In this document: one piece after another, positions 15,354 to 22,177 of the stretch
Layout of the letters: each line of letters opens with the position of its first letter
Position numbering within the stretch: position 1 is the stretch's first letter
Origin: Halorubrum sodomense
GTDB taxonomy: Archaea > Halobacteriota > Halobacteria > Halobacteriales > Haloferacaceae
Assembly (NCBI RefSeq): GCF_900111935.1
Contig: NZ_FOYN01000001.1
Location: forward strand, 852,069 to 916,068
Length of the DNA: 64,000 nt
Direction: 5' to 3'
Notes under the pieces: model-generated
Seen by the model: only the letters and a program-made list of their open reading frames with translations
Databases searched by the model: none
Told to the model about the DNA's origin: nothing
Made by a program: the position numbers and the translations under genes

Positions 15354-15578
15354 ATGAGCGCAGAAGAGGGTACCGGCGACTCGACGACCGCGGAGGTCAT
15401 CGAGGTCGTCGGCAAAACCGGGATGCACGGCGAGGCCATGCAGGTCAAGTGCCGCATCCAGGAGGGATCGAACCAGGGACGGATCATCACCCGGAACGTC
15501 CTGGGTCCCGTCCGTCTGGGCGACGTGCTCCAGCTGCGGGAGACCCAGCGCGACGCCGACTCCATCGGAGGCCGATAA
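15354..15578 (+). CDS. rps28e: ribosomal protein S28e
   Basis: A 74-residue OB-fold small-subunit protein. The S28e core is plain: [19 protein letters not shown] and [19 protein letters not shown] with LRETQRDA at the end. The first twelve residues form an acidic extension. It starts six bases after rpl7ae and ends three bases before rpl24e, in an order conserved across archaea. Confidence 0.96.
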   Translation: MSAEEGTGDSTTAEVIEVVGKTGMHGEAMQVKCRIQEGSNQGRIITRNVLGPVRLGDVLQLRETQRDADSIGGR

Positions 15579-15581
15579 CCA

Positions 15582-15776
15582 ATGGTCGAGACACGCACCT
15601 GCGATTACACCGGCGAGGAGATCGAGCCCGGCACGGGCACGATGTACGTGAAGACGGACGGACAGATCCTCCACTTCGTCGACTCGAAGGCGGAGAAGAA
15701 CTACTTCCTCGGCCGCGAGGCTCGCGACCTCGAGTGGACCGAGGAGGGTCGTAGAGCCGGAGGCGACGACCGGTGA
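15582..15776 (+). CDS. rpl24e: ribosomal protein L24e lacking its zinc finger
   Basis: A 64-residue large-subunit protein with the family core [12 protein letters not shown] and [10 protein letters not shown]24e normally holds zinc with four Cys in CxxC...CxxxC. Here only Cys7 remains: the others are Thr10, Val33 and Ala37 (CDYT and FVDSKAEKN). The fold must therefore be stable without zinc, perhaps through salt-dependent packing. Its stop overlaps the GTG of ndk by GTGA, so ndk translation is coupled to it. Confidence 0.94.
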   Translation: MVETRTCDYTGEEIEPGTGTMYVKTDGQILHFVDSKAEKNYFLGREARDLEWTEEGRRAGGDDR

Positions 15777-16252
15777 GCCACCACGACGAGCGCACCTTCG
15801 TGATGGTGAAGCCCGACGGCGTCCAGCGCGGACTCATCGGCGAGATCGTCTCTCGCTTCGAGGACCGCGGGCTCAAGCTCGTCGGCGGGAAGTTCATCCG
15901 GATCGACGAGGCGCTCGCCCACGAGCACTACGGCGAACACGAGGACAAGCCGTTCTTCGACGGCCTCGTCGAGTTCATCACCTCCGGCCCCGTCTTCGCG
16001 ATGGTGTGGGAGGGCGCGGACGCGACCCGACAGGTCCGCGCGATGGTCGGGGAGACCGATCCCGCCGAGTCCGCTCCGGGCACGATCCGCGGCGACTTCG
16101 GCTTAGACCTCGGCCACAACGTGATCCACGCGTCGGACCACGAGGACGAGGGCGCCAACGAGCGCGAGATCGGCCTGTTCTTCGACGAGGCGGAGCTCGT
16201 CGACTACGACCTCGACACCTCGGCGTGGGTGTACGAGGACGAGGACCACTGA
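15773..16252 (+). CDS. ndk: nucleoside diphosphate kinase
   Basis: A 159-residue enzyme that balances NTP pools by a phospho-histidine ping-pong mechanism. The active site His119 lies in [10 protein letters not shown], and [17 protein letters not shown] is the N-terminal signature. The GTG start overlaps the rpl24e stop. It is the last gene of the operon; T-runs follow. No frame with translation factor IF2 similarity, a common neighbour in other archaea, is seen after it. Confidence 0.97.
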   Translation: MSHHDERTFVMVKPDGVQRGLIGEIVSRFEDRGLKLVGGKFIRIDEALAHEHYGEHEDKPFFDGLVEFITSGPVFAMVWEGADATRQVRAMVGETDPAESAPGTIRGDFGLDLGHNVIHASDHEDEGANEREIGLFFDEAELVDYDLDTSAWVYEDEDH

Positions 16253-16268
16253 CGCGGTCACGCTCCGA

Positions 16269-16282
16269 TTTTTGAACCTTTT
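16269..16282 (+). terminator. T-rich termination signal after ndk
   Basis: TTTTTGAACCTTTT begins 17 bases after the ndk stop. Archaeal intrinsic termination depends on T-runs in the non-template strand, so this is a good candidate for the end of the ribosomal operon. Confidence 0.5.
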
Positions 16283-16600
16283 GCGGACCGACCCGTCCCG
16301 CCGAGCCCCCGCTCCCTCGACACACCGCATTTCCGGTGAACCTCGTAGGAAAACGGTCCGCAGTCACGCGGTTTTCGAAAGAAAATCGGTTATAAACCGA
16401 CGGCTCCGCTGAGACCATTGAGCGCTGATCGTTCGTCGGGGCCGCGTCGAATGCCGAGCGCAAATCGGCCGGGACACGGCCGGACGCGATCGGGTACGTC
16501 GGTAAGTACAGGTTCTGTCCCTCCGAATCTATCGCAGTGAGCGGTGTGCGAACGGAAAGCGACAAGAAAATATTTGTTCGAAGCGCGCCGAACGGCTTCC
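16283..16600. other. intergenic stretch without a clear gene
   Basis: About 320 bases. It has AT-richer patches: GGTTATAAACC near 16389-16399 looks like a TATA region on the plus strand, and GAAAATATTTG near 16565-16575 fits the promoter of the next gene. A TTG-started frame of about 40 residues after the first element has no recognisable features. A small RNA from the first promoter is possible but not shown. Confidence 0.4.
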
Positions 16601-16828
16601 GTGGTCGACTTCCTCCCGGTCGGGACGGGGCTCGTACTCGTACTGATGGGCGGATTGGCCGTGGTGAATCACCCTCTCGTGGACGCGTTCAATCGCGTCG
16701 TGAAGTCGCGGGGAACGAAACAGACCGCGGCCGACATCGAGATGAGTGTCGTGTCGGTTACGATCGGCAGGATCGCGGGCGCGTTTATCGCGCTGTTCGG
16801 AGTCGGAGTTATTCTCGACGGGTTGTGA
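16601..16828 (+). CDS. small two-helix membrane protein
   Basis: A 75-residue protein starting with GTG, with two hydrophobic helices (LPVGTGLVLVLMGGLAVV at about 4-21 and TIGRIAGAFIALFGVGVIL at about 53-71) around a basic loop (NRVVKSRGTKQ). The GTG was chosen because AAAATATTTG lies about 27-35 bases upstream; an in-frame GTG at 16544 would place that promoter inside the gene. I do not recognise the family. Confidence 0.65.
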   Translation: MVDFLPVGTGLVLVLMGGLAVVNHPLVDAFNRVVKSRGTKQTAADIEMSVVSVTIGRIAGAFIALFGVGVILDGL

Positions 16829-16894
16829 CTCAGGACTTCGCCCGCGTGAACGCGCACCGTCTGAGCCACCCCGACCGACAGCGCGCCCGACGGC

Positions 16895-18157
16895 TCAGGT
16901 GTCGACCGCGATCGCGGTCCCGTCGGCCGCGACCACGATCACCTCGTCGCCGGCGTCGTCGGTGACGTCGGCGAACAGCGGGCCGCCGTACGCGACGACG
17001 TCGTCGGGACCGCCCCGTGCGACAACGCGACCCTTCCGGGTCATCGCGAGGACTTCGCCGGCGCGGTTGACCACCACCGGGGCGATTTCGCCGTCGCCGT
17101 CGACGTCACCGACGCGCGGTTCGTTGATACGGGTCCCGGCGTCGTACTGCTGTTTCCAGACGACTTCGCCGTCGAGGAGGCTGACGGCCCACACGCTTCC
17201 CGACCCCCCGACGTACACCCGTCCGGGGTCCGCGTCGCCGACGGCGATCGGGAGGTCCTGGAGGCCGACCTCGTAGCGAGTCGACCCGTCGCTCGTCTCG
17301 ATGGTCTCGAGGTTCCCGTTCGACCCGCCGAGCGCCAGCACGGGACCGTTGCCGCTGTCCGCGGCGCTCCAACTCAGCGGGTTCACGCTCGGCGTCGTCG
17401 TCCAGCGCGTCTCGCCGCTCCCGTCGAGCATGTGGATCGTCGCCGGGTCACCGACGGTCGTCAACACCGCGAGTCCGCCCCGTTCACCGGCTTCGAGGTC
17501 CGGTTCGACGAGGAGCGGTCGTCGGGTAACGTCGCCCGGCACCGCGGCCTCAGCCACCGGGTCGCCCCCGCCGTCGACGACGCGAACGCTCCCGTCCGTC
17601 GCGACCGCGGCGACCTCTCGGCTCCCGTCGCCGGTGAGGTCACCGACCGCCGGTCGGAGTCCTCCCGGACCGCCGAGTTCGACCGCGAACCGCTCCGACC
17701 CGTCGCTCGCGTCGAGGACGACGAGCTCTCCCGGCGCCGTCGTGAGCGCGATCACCGGGTCGCCGCCGAGGGTCCCCGTGACGAGCCCGCTGACGCCGAG
17801 GGGACCGCCGCCGCTCTCGCCCGAGTCGCCGCCGCTCCCGCTCGCGTCGCCGCCGCCGCGCTCGGCGTCCGGTCCGGAAATCGGGGTCGTCCAGGCCGTC
17901 TCGTCGGTCCCCACGACCGTCGCGCGGACGGCGCGAGACCCGTTTTCGACCGCGGGCCGGACGATCAGGGGATCGCCGTCGACCGTCGCGACCACCGCCC
18001 CGCTGCCGTCGTCGCCGGCCGCGGGCTCGGACTCCCAGACGACCGTGGTCTCCGCGGTCGCGTCGTCGATGCCCACGAACGCGAACAGCGACACGCCGAC
18101 GCCGGTCGCGCCCCCGGCCAGCAAAATAAGCGTCGCGAACAGGACGCGTCGGTCCAT
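16895..18157 (-). CDS. membrane-anchored extracellular beta-propeller protein
   Basis: A 420-residue protein. An N-terminal helix (VLFATLILLAGGATGVGVSL) anchors or exports it. The rest is a series of PQQ/FG-GAP-like blades, for instance VGDLTGDGSREVAAVATDGS and VGDVDGDGEIAPVVV, whose DxDGDGE loops resemble calcium-binding sites. A Gly/Ser-rich stretch (RGGGDASGSGGDSGESGGG) breaks the series near 115. Such propellers act in binding at the cell surface; there are no catalytic residues to assign. The start at 18157 places the helix at the terminus. Confidence 0.8.
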   Translation of the reverse strand: MDRRVLFATLILLAGGATGVGVSLFAFVGIDDATAETTVVWESEPAAGDDGSGAVVATVDGDPLIVRPAVENGSRAVRATVVGTDETAWTTPISGPDAERGGGDASGSGGDSGESGGGPLGVSGLVTGTLGGDPVIALTTAPGELVVLDASDGSERFAVELGGPGGLRPAVGDLTGDGSREVAAVATDGSVRVVDGGGDPVAEAAVPGDVTRRPLLVEPDLEAGERGGLAVLTTVGDPATIHMLDGSGETRWTTTPSVNPLSWSAADSGNGPVLALGGSNGNLETIETSDGSTRYEVGLQDLPIAVGDADPGRVYVGGSGSVWAVSLLDGEVVWKQQYDAGTRINEPRVGDVDGDGEIAPVVVNRAGEVLAMTRKGRVVARGGPDDVVAYGGPLFADVTDDAGDEVIVVAADGTAIAVDT

Positions 18158-18281
18158 TTGAACCCACTTCGGGCGTCGCGGTGAAACGGTTGTCGGATGT
18201 GGCCCCCGGCCGTCGGGACCCGGAGCACGCACCGGGCGACCGAAACGCGTGTCCCGAGGCGCGCGAGGGAACCGCGTCCCG

Positions 18282-19040
18282 CTACAACAGCGTGGCCACG
18301 TGGTGGCCGCGCGCGTCGCCGACGAGGTCACGCAGCGCCGCGGGGTCCCGCTCCCCGTCGGCGTTCACGAGGTAGGCGGCGCCGTCGCGGTCGCCGTACG
18401 CGCCGTGGAGGTCGTAGACGAACCCGTACACGGTCGCGTCGGCCGTCTCCTCGCTCTCGCGGGCGAACGCGACCTGCTCGTGGACGTTGTACTCGACGAG
18501 GCGGTCGCGGATCCGGGCGTCGTCGTCGCGGTCGGAGGCGCCGTCGCTCTGCGTATCGGAGCCGCCGTCGCTCTGCGTATCGGAGCCGCCGCCTCCCCTT
18601 CCGGTGACGGCCGGATCGTCCAGTCCGGCCTCGACGATCGGCACCAGCGCCTCGACGTCGGCGCGGACTCCCGGTTCGGCCGGGAACTCCCCGGTGCGAG
18701 CCGCCGTGAGCGCGGCGCCGATCGCGCCGCATCCGGTGTGACCCACCACGACGAGGACCTCGGTGTGCGTGTGACGGAGGGGGTACGCCACGCTCCCGTC
18801 GAGGACCCGCTCGCCGTCGACGAGCGCGCTCACGCCGTTGCCGATGGCGCCGGACGTGAAGAGGAACCCCGGCTCGTCGACGGCGAACATCCCCTCCTGA
18901 GAGACGCGCGAGTCCGAACAGCAGACGGAGACCACCCCGGGACGCTGGCCGTCGCGGTGCCGGTCGAAGGCGCCTGACGGGAGCGCAGCGACGTGGTCGT
19001 CGTTGCGGTCGAGGAGGTCGCCGAGTATCCGCTGGTCCAT
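18282..19040 (-). CDS. beta-class carbonic anhydrase
   Basis: A 252-residue zinc enzyme interconverting CO2 and bicarbonate. Zinc ligands are Cys41 and Asp43 of CCSDSR, His101 and Cys104 of VGHTGCGAI. Between the core helices there is a low-complexity insert (about 155-180) that includes SDTQSDG twice, encoded by a perfect 24-base tandem repeat. There is no signal peptide, so it is cytosolic. The DabAB carbon pump genes lie 3-7 kb away, which makes a shared bicarbonate role plausible. Confidence 0.9.
   Translation of the reverse strand: MDQRILGDLLDRNDDHVAALPSGAFDRHRDGQRPGVVSVCCSDSRVSQEGMFAVDEPGFLFTSGAIGNGVSALVDGERVLDGSVAYPLRHTHTEVLVVVGHTGCGAIGAALTAARTGEFPAEPGVRADVEALVPIVEAGLDDPAVTGRGGGGSDTQSDGGSDTQSDGASDRDDDARIRDRLVEYNVHEQVAFARESEETADATVYGFVYDLHGAYGDRDGAAYLVNADGERDPAALRDLVGDARGHHVATLL
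18541..18588. repeat. perfect 24-base tandem duplication inside the carbonic anhydrase gene
   Basis: CCGTCGCTCTGCGTATCGGA plus GCCG occurs twice without a mismatch (18541-18564, 18565-18588). It adds eight residues to a disordered insert and keeps the frame. Perfect identity points to recent slippage. Confidence 0.85.
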
Positions 19041-19134
19041 ACCGTCCCGATCCGTCGAAGAGGCAAAAACGCCGCGGGCACGGGAACGCTCCGATGCGGG
19101 AGCGTCGGCCGTTGCCGCCGGAACGGAGGCCGGA

Positions 19135-19269
19135 TCAGGCGACGAGGCCGACAACCGAGACCAGGGCCCCGACGACGAACACCGCGAGGAGCGCGATCGT
19201 CGCTATCACCACCGCGGGCGCGAGCGCCTCCTCGTTCTCGTCGAGGACGAGGCCTTCCATGTTCTGCAT
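19135..19269 (-). CDS. short single-helix membrane protein
   Basis: A 44-residue protein beginning MQNMEGLVLDENEEALAP, then one long hydrophobic helix (AVVIATIALLAVFVVGALVS and VVGLVA). The acidic N-terminus should stay inside. GTTCAAAC lies about 25-30 bases upstream as a promoter. An alternative start three codons later at 19260 is possible. No known family, but the composition is that of a real small protein. Confidence 0.6.
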   Translation of the reverse strand: MQNMEGLVLDENEEALAPAVVIATIALLAVFVVGALVSVVGLVA

Positions 19270-19435
19270 GTCCGAGTTCTCGTCGCGGCGGGGTTTGAAC
19301 GCTTCGCTCGACCGCGGGACCGTCGGGTCCTCGTCCGGTCGCCCCGTCGACCGGGCTCTCCCGCGTGGATTCCTCGGTGAATCACCCCCCGGCGACGTGT
19401 TTTTGTGCGTCCGGCGTGGCGGATACGCCAACACG

Positions 19436-20110
19436 ATGCCACGCGAACAGTATCAGACGAAACTGGAAGGGCTCCGCGCCGACGTCCTCTACATGAGCGA
19501 ACTGGTCGCGGAGCGCCTCCGCATGGGACTCGACGCCCTCGAACAGCAGGACGAGGAGCTGGGCGAGGAAGTGATCGCCGGCGACGCCGAGATCAACGAC
19601 CTGTACCTCGAACTGGAGGGCCAGTGTACCGACCTCATCGCGCTTCAACAGCCGGTCGCGGGCGACCTGCGGTTCATCGCGGCGTCGTTCAAGATCATCA
19701 CCGACCTCGAACGGATCGCGGACCTCGCGACGAACCTCGGGGAGTACGCCAAGCAGGCCGACCGGGAGGTGTTCCCGGACGTCGACGCTCAGCGCATCGG
19801 AGACGACACGCTGGCGATGCTCGAGGAGGCGATGGACGCGTACGCGGAGTCGGACCCCGAGCGCTGTTACGCCGTCGCCGAGGCGGACGACGACATCGAC
19901 GCCGCCTGCGAGGCCGCCAGCGAGCTCGTCGTCCGCGACCTCATCGAGCGCGACGAGCTCCGCGAGGAGGAGGACGTGGAGGCGACGATGCGGAACGTCT
20001 CGCGGCTCCTCCTCACGATCCGCGACCTCGAACGCGTCGGCGACCACGCGGTGAACATCGCCGCCCGGTCGCTGTACATGATCGAGAACGACGACGAGCT
20101 GCTGTACTGA
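19436..20110 (+). CDS. phoU: PhoU-like phosphate signalling protein
   Basis: A 224-residue all-helical protein with two PhoU repeats, each carrying the metal-binding signature: DLERIADLATN at about 99-109 and DLERVGDHAVN near the end. PhoU proteins modulate phosphate uptake by the Pst transporter and its sensor. No pst genes flank it here, so it is an orphan copy. A frame extending upstream to 19094 lacks similarity and overlaps the small membrane gene, so 19436 is preferred; GTTTTTGTG lies about 30 bases before it. Confidence 0.92.
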   Translation: MPREQYQTKLEGLRADVLYMSELVAERLRMGLDALEQQDEELGEEVIAGDAEINDLYLELEGQCTDLIALQQPVAGDLRFIAASFKIITDLERIADLATNLGEYAKQADREVFPDVDAQRIGDDTLAMLEEAMDAYAESDPERCYAVAEADDDIDAACEAASELVVRDLIERDELREEEDVEATMRNVSRLLLTIRDLERVGDHAVNIAARSLYMIENDDELLY

Positions 20111-20243
20111 GCGGCGGTCGCTCCGGTTCGGTCCGAACGATTCACGCCGGCGACCCGTCCGGAGCGCGCCGGCAGCCCCGAACCTATCACCGAGCGTGAC
20201 GCTGTCCCCCCGTTATATCCCTCCGACCGGCGACGGCGTACAC

Positions 20244-20588
20244 ATGGTACTCGGAGCGATCGTCTCGTTCGTCGTCGCGCTGTTGGTCGGTGGGCTGGGA
20301 ATTCACGTCAGCGGCCGCCTCGTCGCGGGCGTCGACGACTACTCGCACGCGGTGGTCACGGCGCTGCTCGGCGCCGTCGCGTGGGCGATCGGGTCGCTGA
20401 TCCCCCTGATCGGCTCGGTGGTCGCGCTGGTCGCGTGGGTATGGGTGATCAAGTGGCGGTACCCCGGAAGCTGGAAGGACGCGGCGATCATGGGGCTGGT
20501 CGCGTGGGCGGCCGCGCTGGTCGTCATCGTGGTGTTGGACGGCGTCCTCGGCCTCGGAATCAGCGCGTTCGGCGTCCCCGGCGTCTGA
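20244..20588 (+). CDS. haloarchaeal membrane protein with three or four helices
   Basis: A 114-residue hydrophobic protein: helices at about 2-22 (VLGAIVSFVVALLVGGLGI), 33-68 (VVTALLGAVAWAIGSLIPLI and SVVALVAWVWVI) and 81-105. A basic loop (KWRYPGSWKD) separates the last two. TTATATCC lies about 24-30 bases before the ATG, supporting this start. It resembles small uncharacterised haloarchaeal membrane proteins; no function can be given. Confidence 0.75.
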   Translation: MVLGAIVSFVVALLVGGLGIHVSGRLVAGVDDYSHAVVTALLGAVAWAIGSLIPLIGSVVALVAWVWVIKWRYPGSWKDAAIMGLVAWAAALVVIVVLDGVLGLGISAFGVPGV

Positions 20589-20627
20589 ACGGGTCGCACT
20601 CCGCTCTTCTCCCTTCCGTCCGCGTTG

Positions 20628-22034
20628 TCAGGTGAGGATCTCGAAGCGAGCGCCGCCCTCCGTCCCCTCGGTGAGGCGCACGTCCCAGCCGTGCGCGTCG
20701 ACGATCCGCTCGACGATCGCGAGTCCGAACCCGCTCCCGTCCCGGCGGGTCGTGTGTCCCTTCTCGAAGACGCGGTCTCGCTCCGCGGGCGGGACCCCGG
20801 GCCCGTCGTCTTCGACGAACACGCCCGCCTCGTCGGGGAGCACGCCGGCGGTGAGCGTGACGCCGCTCCCGCCGTGCTCGACGGCGTTGCGGACGACGTT
20901 CTCGAACGCCTGCGTGAGCCGCGCGGAGTCGCACGACAGCGGGACGCTCCCCGTGACCCGTAGGTCGCTCTCGGACGCCCGGACGTTCTCGTAGCTCTTC
21001 TCGACGATCTCCTCGTACGGAACGTCCCGCCGCTCGCCGAGCGTCCGGCCCTCCTTCGCGAGCGTCAGCACCTCCTCGATGAGGTCGTCCATCCGCGCGA
21101 CCGCGTCGATCGCCGTCTCGAGGTGCTCGTCCCCGTCGCTCCCCCGCGCGAGCTGGAGGTTCCCGGCCGCGATGTTCAGCGGATTCCGGAGGTCGTGAGA
21201 CACGGTGGCGGTGAACTCCTCCAGCCGGTCGACCGTCTCGGTCAGCTCCCGCTCGTACAGCTTCCGGTCGGTCACGTCCCGCGTCAGCCCGACGAGCGAG
21301 GTGACGTTCCCGGCGTCGTCGGTGATCGGCTTACACCGCGACTCGACCCAGAGCCGCACCGCGTCGGACTTCTCGACCCGGTACTCGACCACCTGCGGCG
21401 TCCCCTTCGAGGCCGACTCCATCGCCAGCCGGACGCGGTCCGCGTCGTCCCCGTGGACGCGGTCGAGGAACGTCGTCGGATCGGCCCGGAGCTCCGACAC
21501 CGGCTGGCCGAAGATCGCCTCGTGGCCGTCGTTGATGAACCGCAGCTCGTCCCACGTCGGCGAGAACACCCACCACACCTGGTCGGTCACGGAGGCGATC
21601 TGGCGGAGCCGCTCGTTCGTCCGGTCGCGCTCGCGCTGCGCCCGCCGGTGCTCGACGTAGGTGATTATCTTCCGGGCGAGCAGCGGCGCCTGGTTCTCGA
21701 TGGCGTCCTGGATCACGTAGTCCGTGACGCCGGCCTCGATGCTCTCGCTCGCGACGGCCTCGGTCCCGGTGTTCGTGAAGAGCAGAAAGGGGAGGTCCGG
21801 GCGGTCCTCGCGGACCCGCTTCAGGAACTCGACGCCGGTCACCTCCGGCATGTGGTGATCGCAGAGCACGCAGTCGATCGGCTCCGCCGCCAGCAGCCGC
21901 TCGCCCTCGGCCGCGGAGTCCGCGGTCTCGATCCGGAGCCGGTCGCTCTCGGCGCGCAGCTGCGCGGAGACCAGCTCCCGGAGCCGGTCGTCGTCGTTGA
22001 CGTACAGCAGATCGACGGGGGGGTCGCTTCTCAT
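20628..22034 (-). CDS. REC-PAS-histidine kinase hybrid
   Basis: A 468-residue soluble sensor. Residues about 7-125 form a receiver domain with acidic pocket NDDD and phosphoacceptor Asp in VLCDHHMPEV; the conserved Lys after the fifth strand is missing (DYVIQDAIE). A PAS domain (about 145-260) ends with a PAC motif. The HisKA helix has FTATVSHDLRNPL with the phosphorylated His; the ATPase domain has the N box (ENVVRNAVEHG), DDGPGVPPAERD and a G2 box (GSGFGLAIVERIV). No cognate regulator lies next to it. ATG 22034 puts the receiver at the terminus; a TTG 15 codons earlier is possible. Confidence 0.9.
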   Translation of the reverse strand: MRSDPPVDLLYVNDDDRLRELVSAQLRAESDRLRIETADSAAEGERLLAAEPIDCVLCDHHMPEVTGVEFLKRVREDRPDLPFLLFTNTGTEAVASESIEAGVTDYVIQDAIENQAPLLARKIITYVEHRRAQRERDRTNERLRQIASVTDQVWWVFSPTWDELRFINDGHEAIFGQPVSELRADPTTFLDRVHGDDADRVRLAMESASKGTPQVVEYRVEKSDAVRLWVESRCKPITDDAGNVTSLVGLTRDVTDRKLYERELTETVDRLEEFTATVSHDLRNPLNIAAGNLQLARGSDGDEHLETAIDAVARMDDLIEEVLTLAKEGRTLGERRDVPYEEIVEKSYENVRASESDLRVTGSVPLSCDSARLTQAFENVVRNAVEHGGSGVTLTAGVLPDEAGVFVEDDGPGVPPAERDRVFEKGHTTRRDGSGFGLAIVERIVDAHGWDVRLTEGTEGGARFEILT

Positions 22035-22177
22035 GCCCCCGCTACCGGAAGCGACCCGAAAGTCGTTGTCCCGCGACAATCACTTCTGATACCTCGCTGT
22101 CGCCCCCTGACCCGCCGGAACGCCGCGGTCCCGGACCCGGCACCGGACGGAACGGTGCGGTTCCGGACCCTCCCGAC

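Noticed and set aside
16283-16600. Minus-strand frame starting near 16565 with protein-like first residues
   Set aside because: It runs antisense into ndk and loses protein-like composition there; no promoter supports it.
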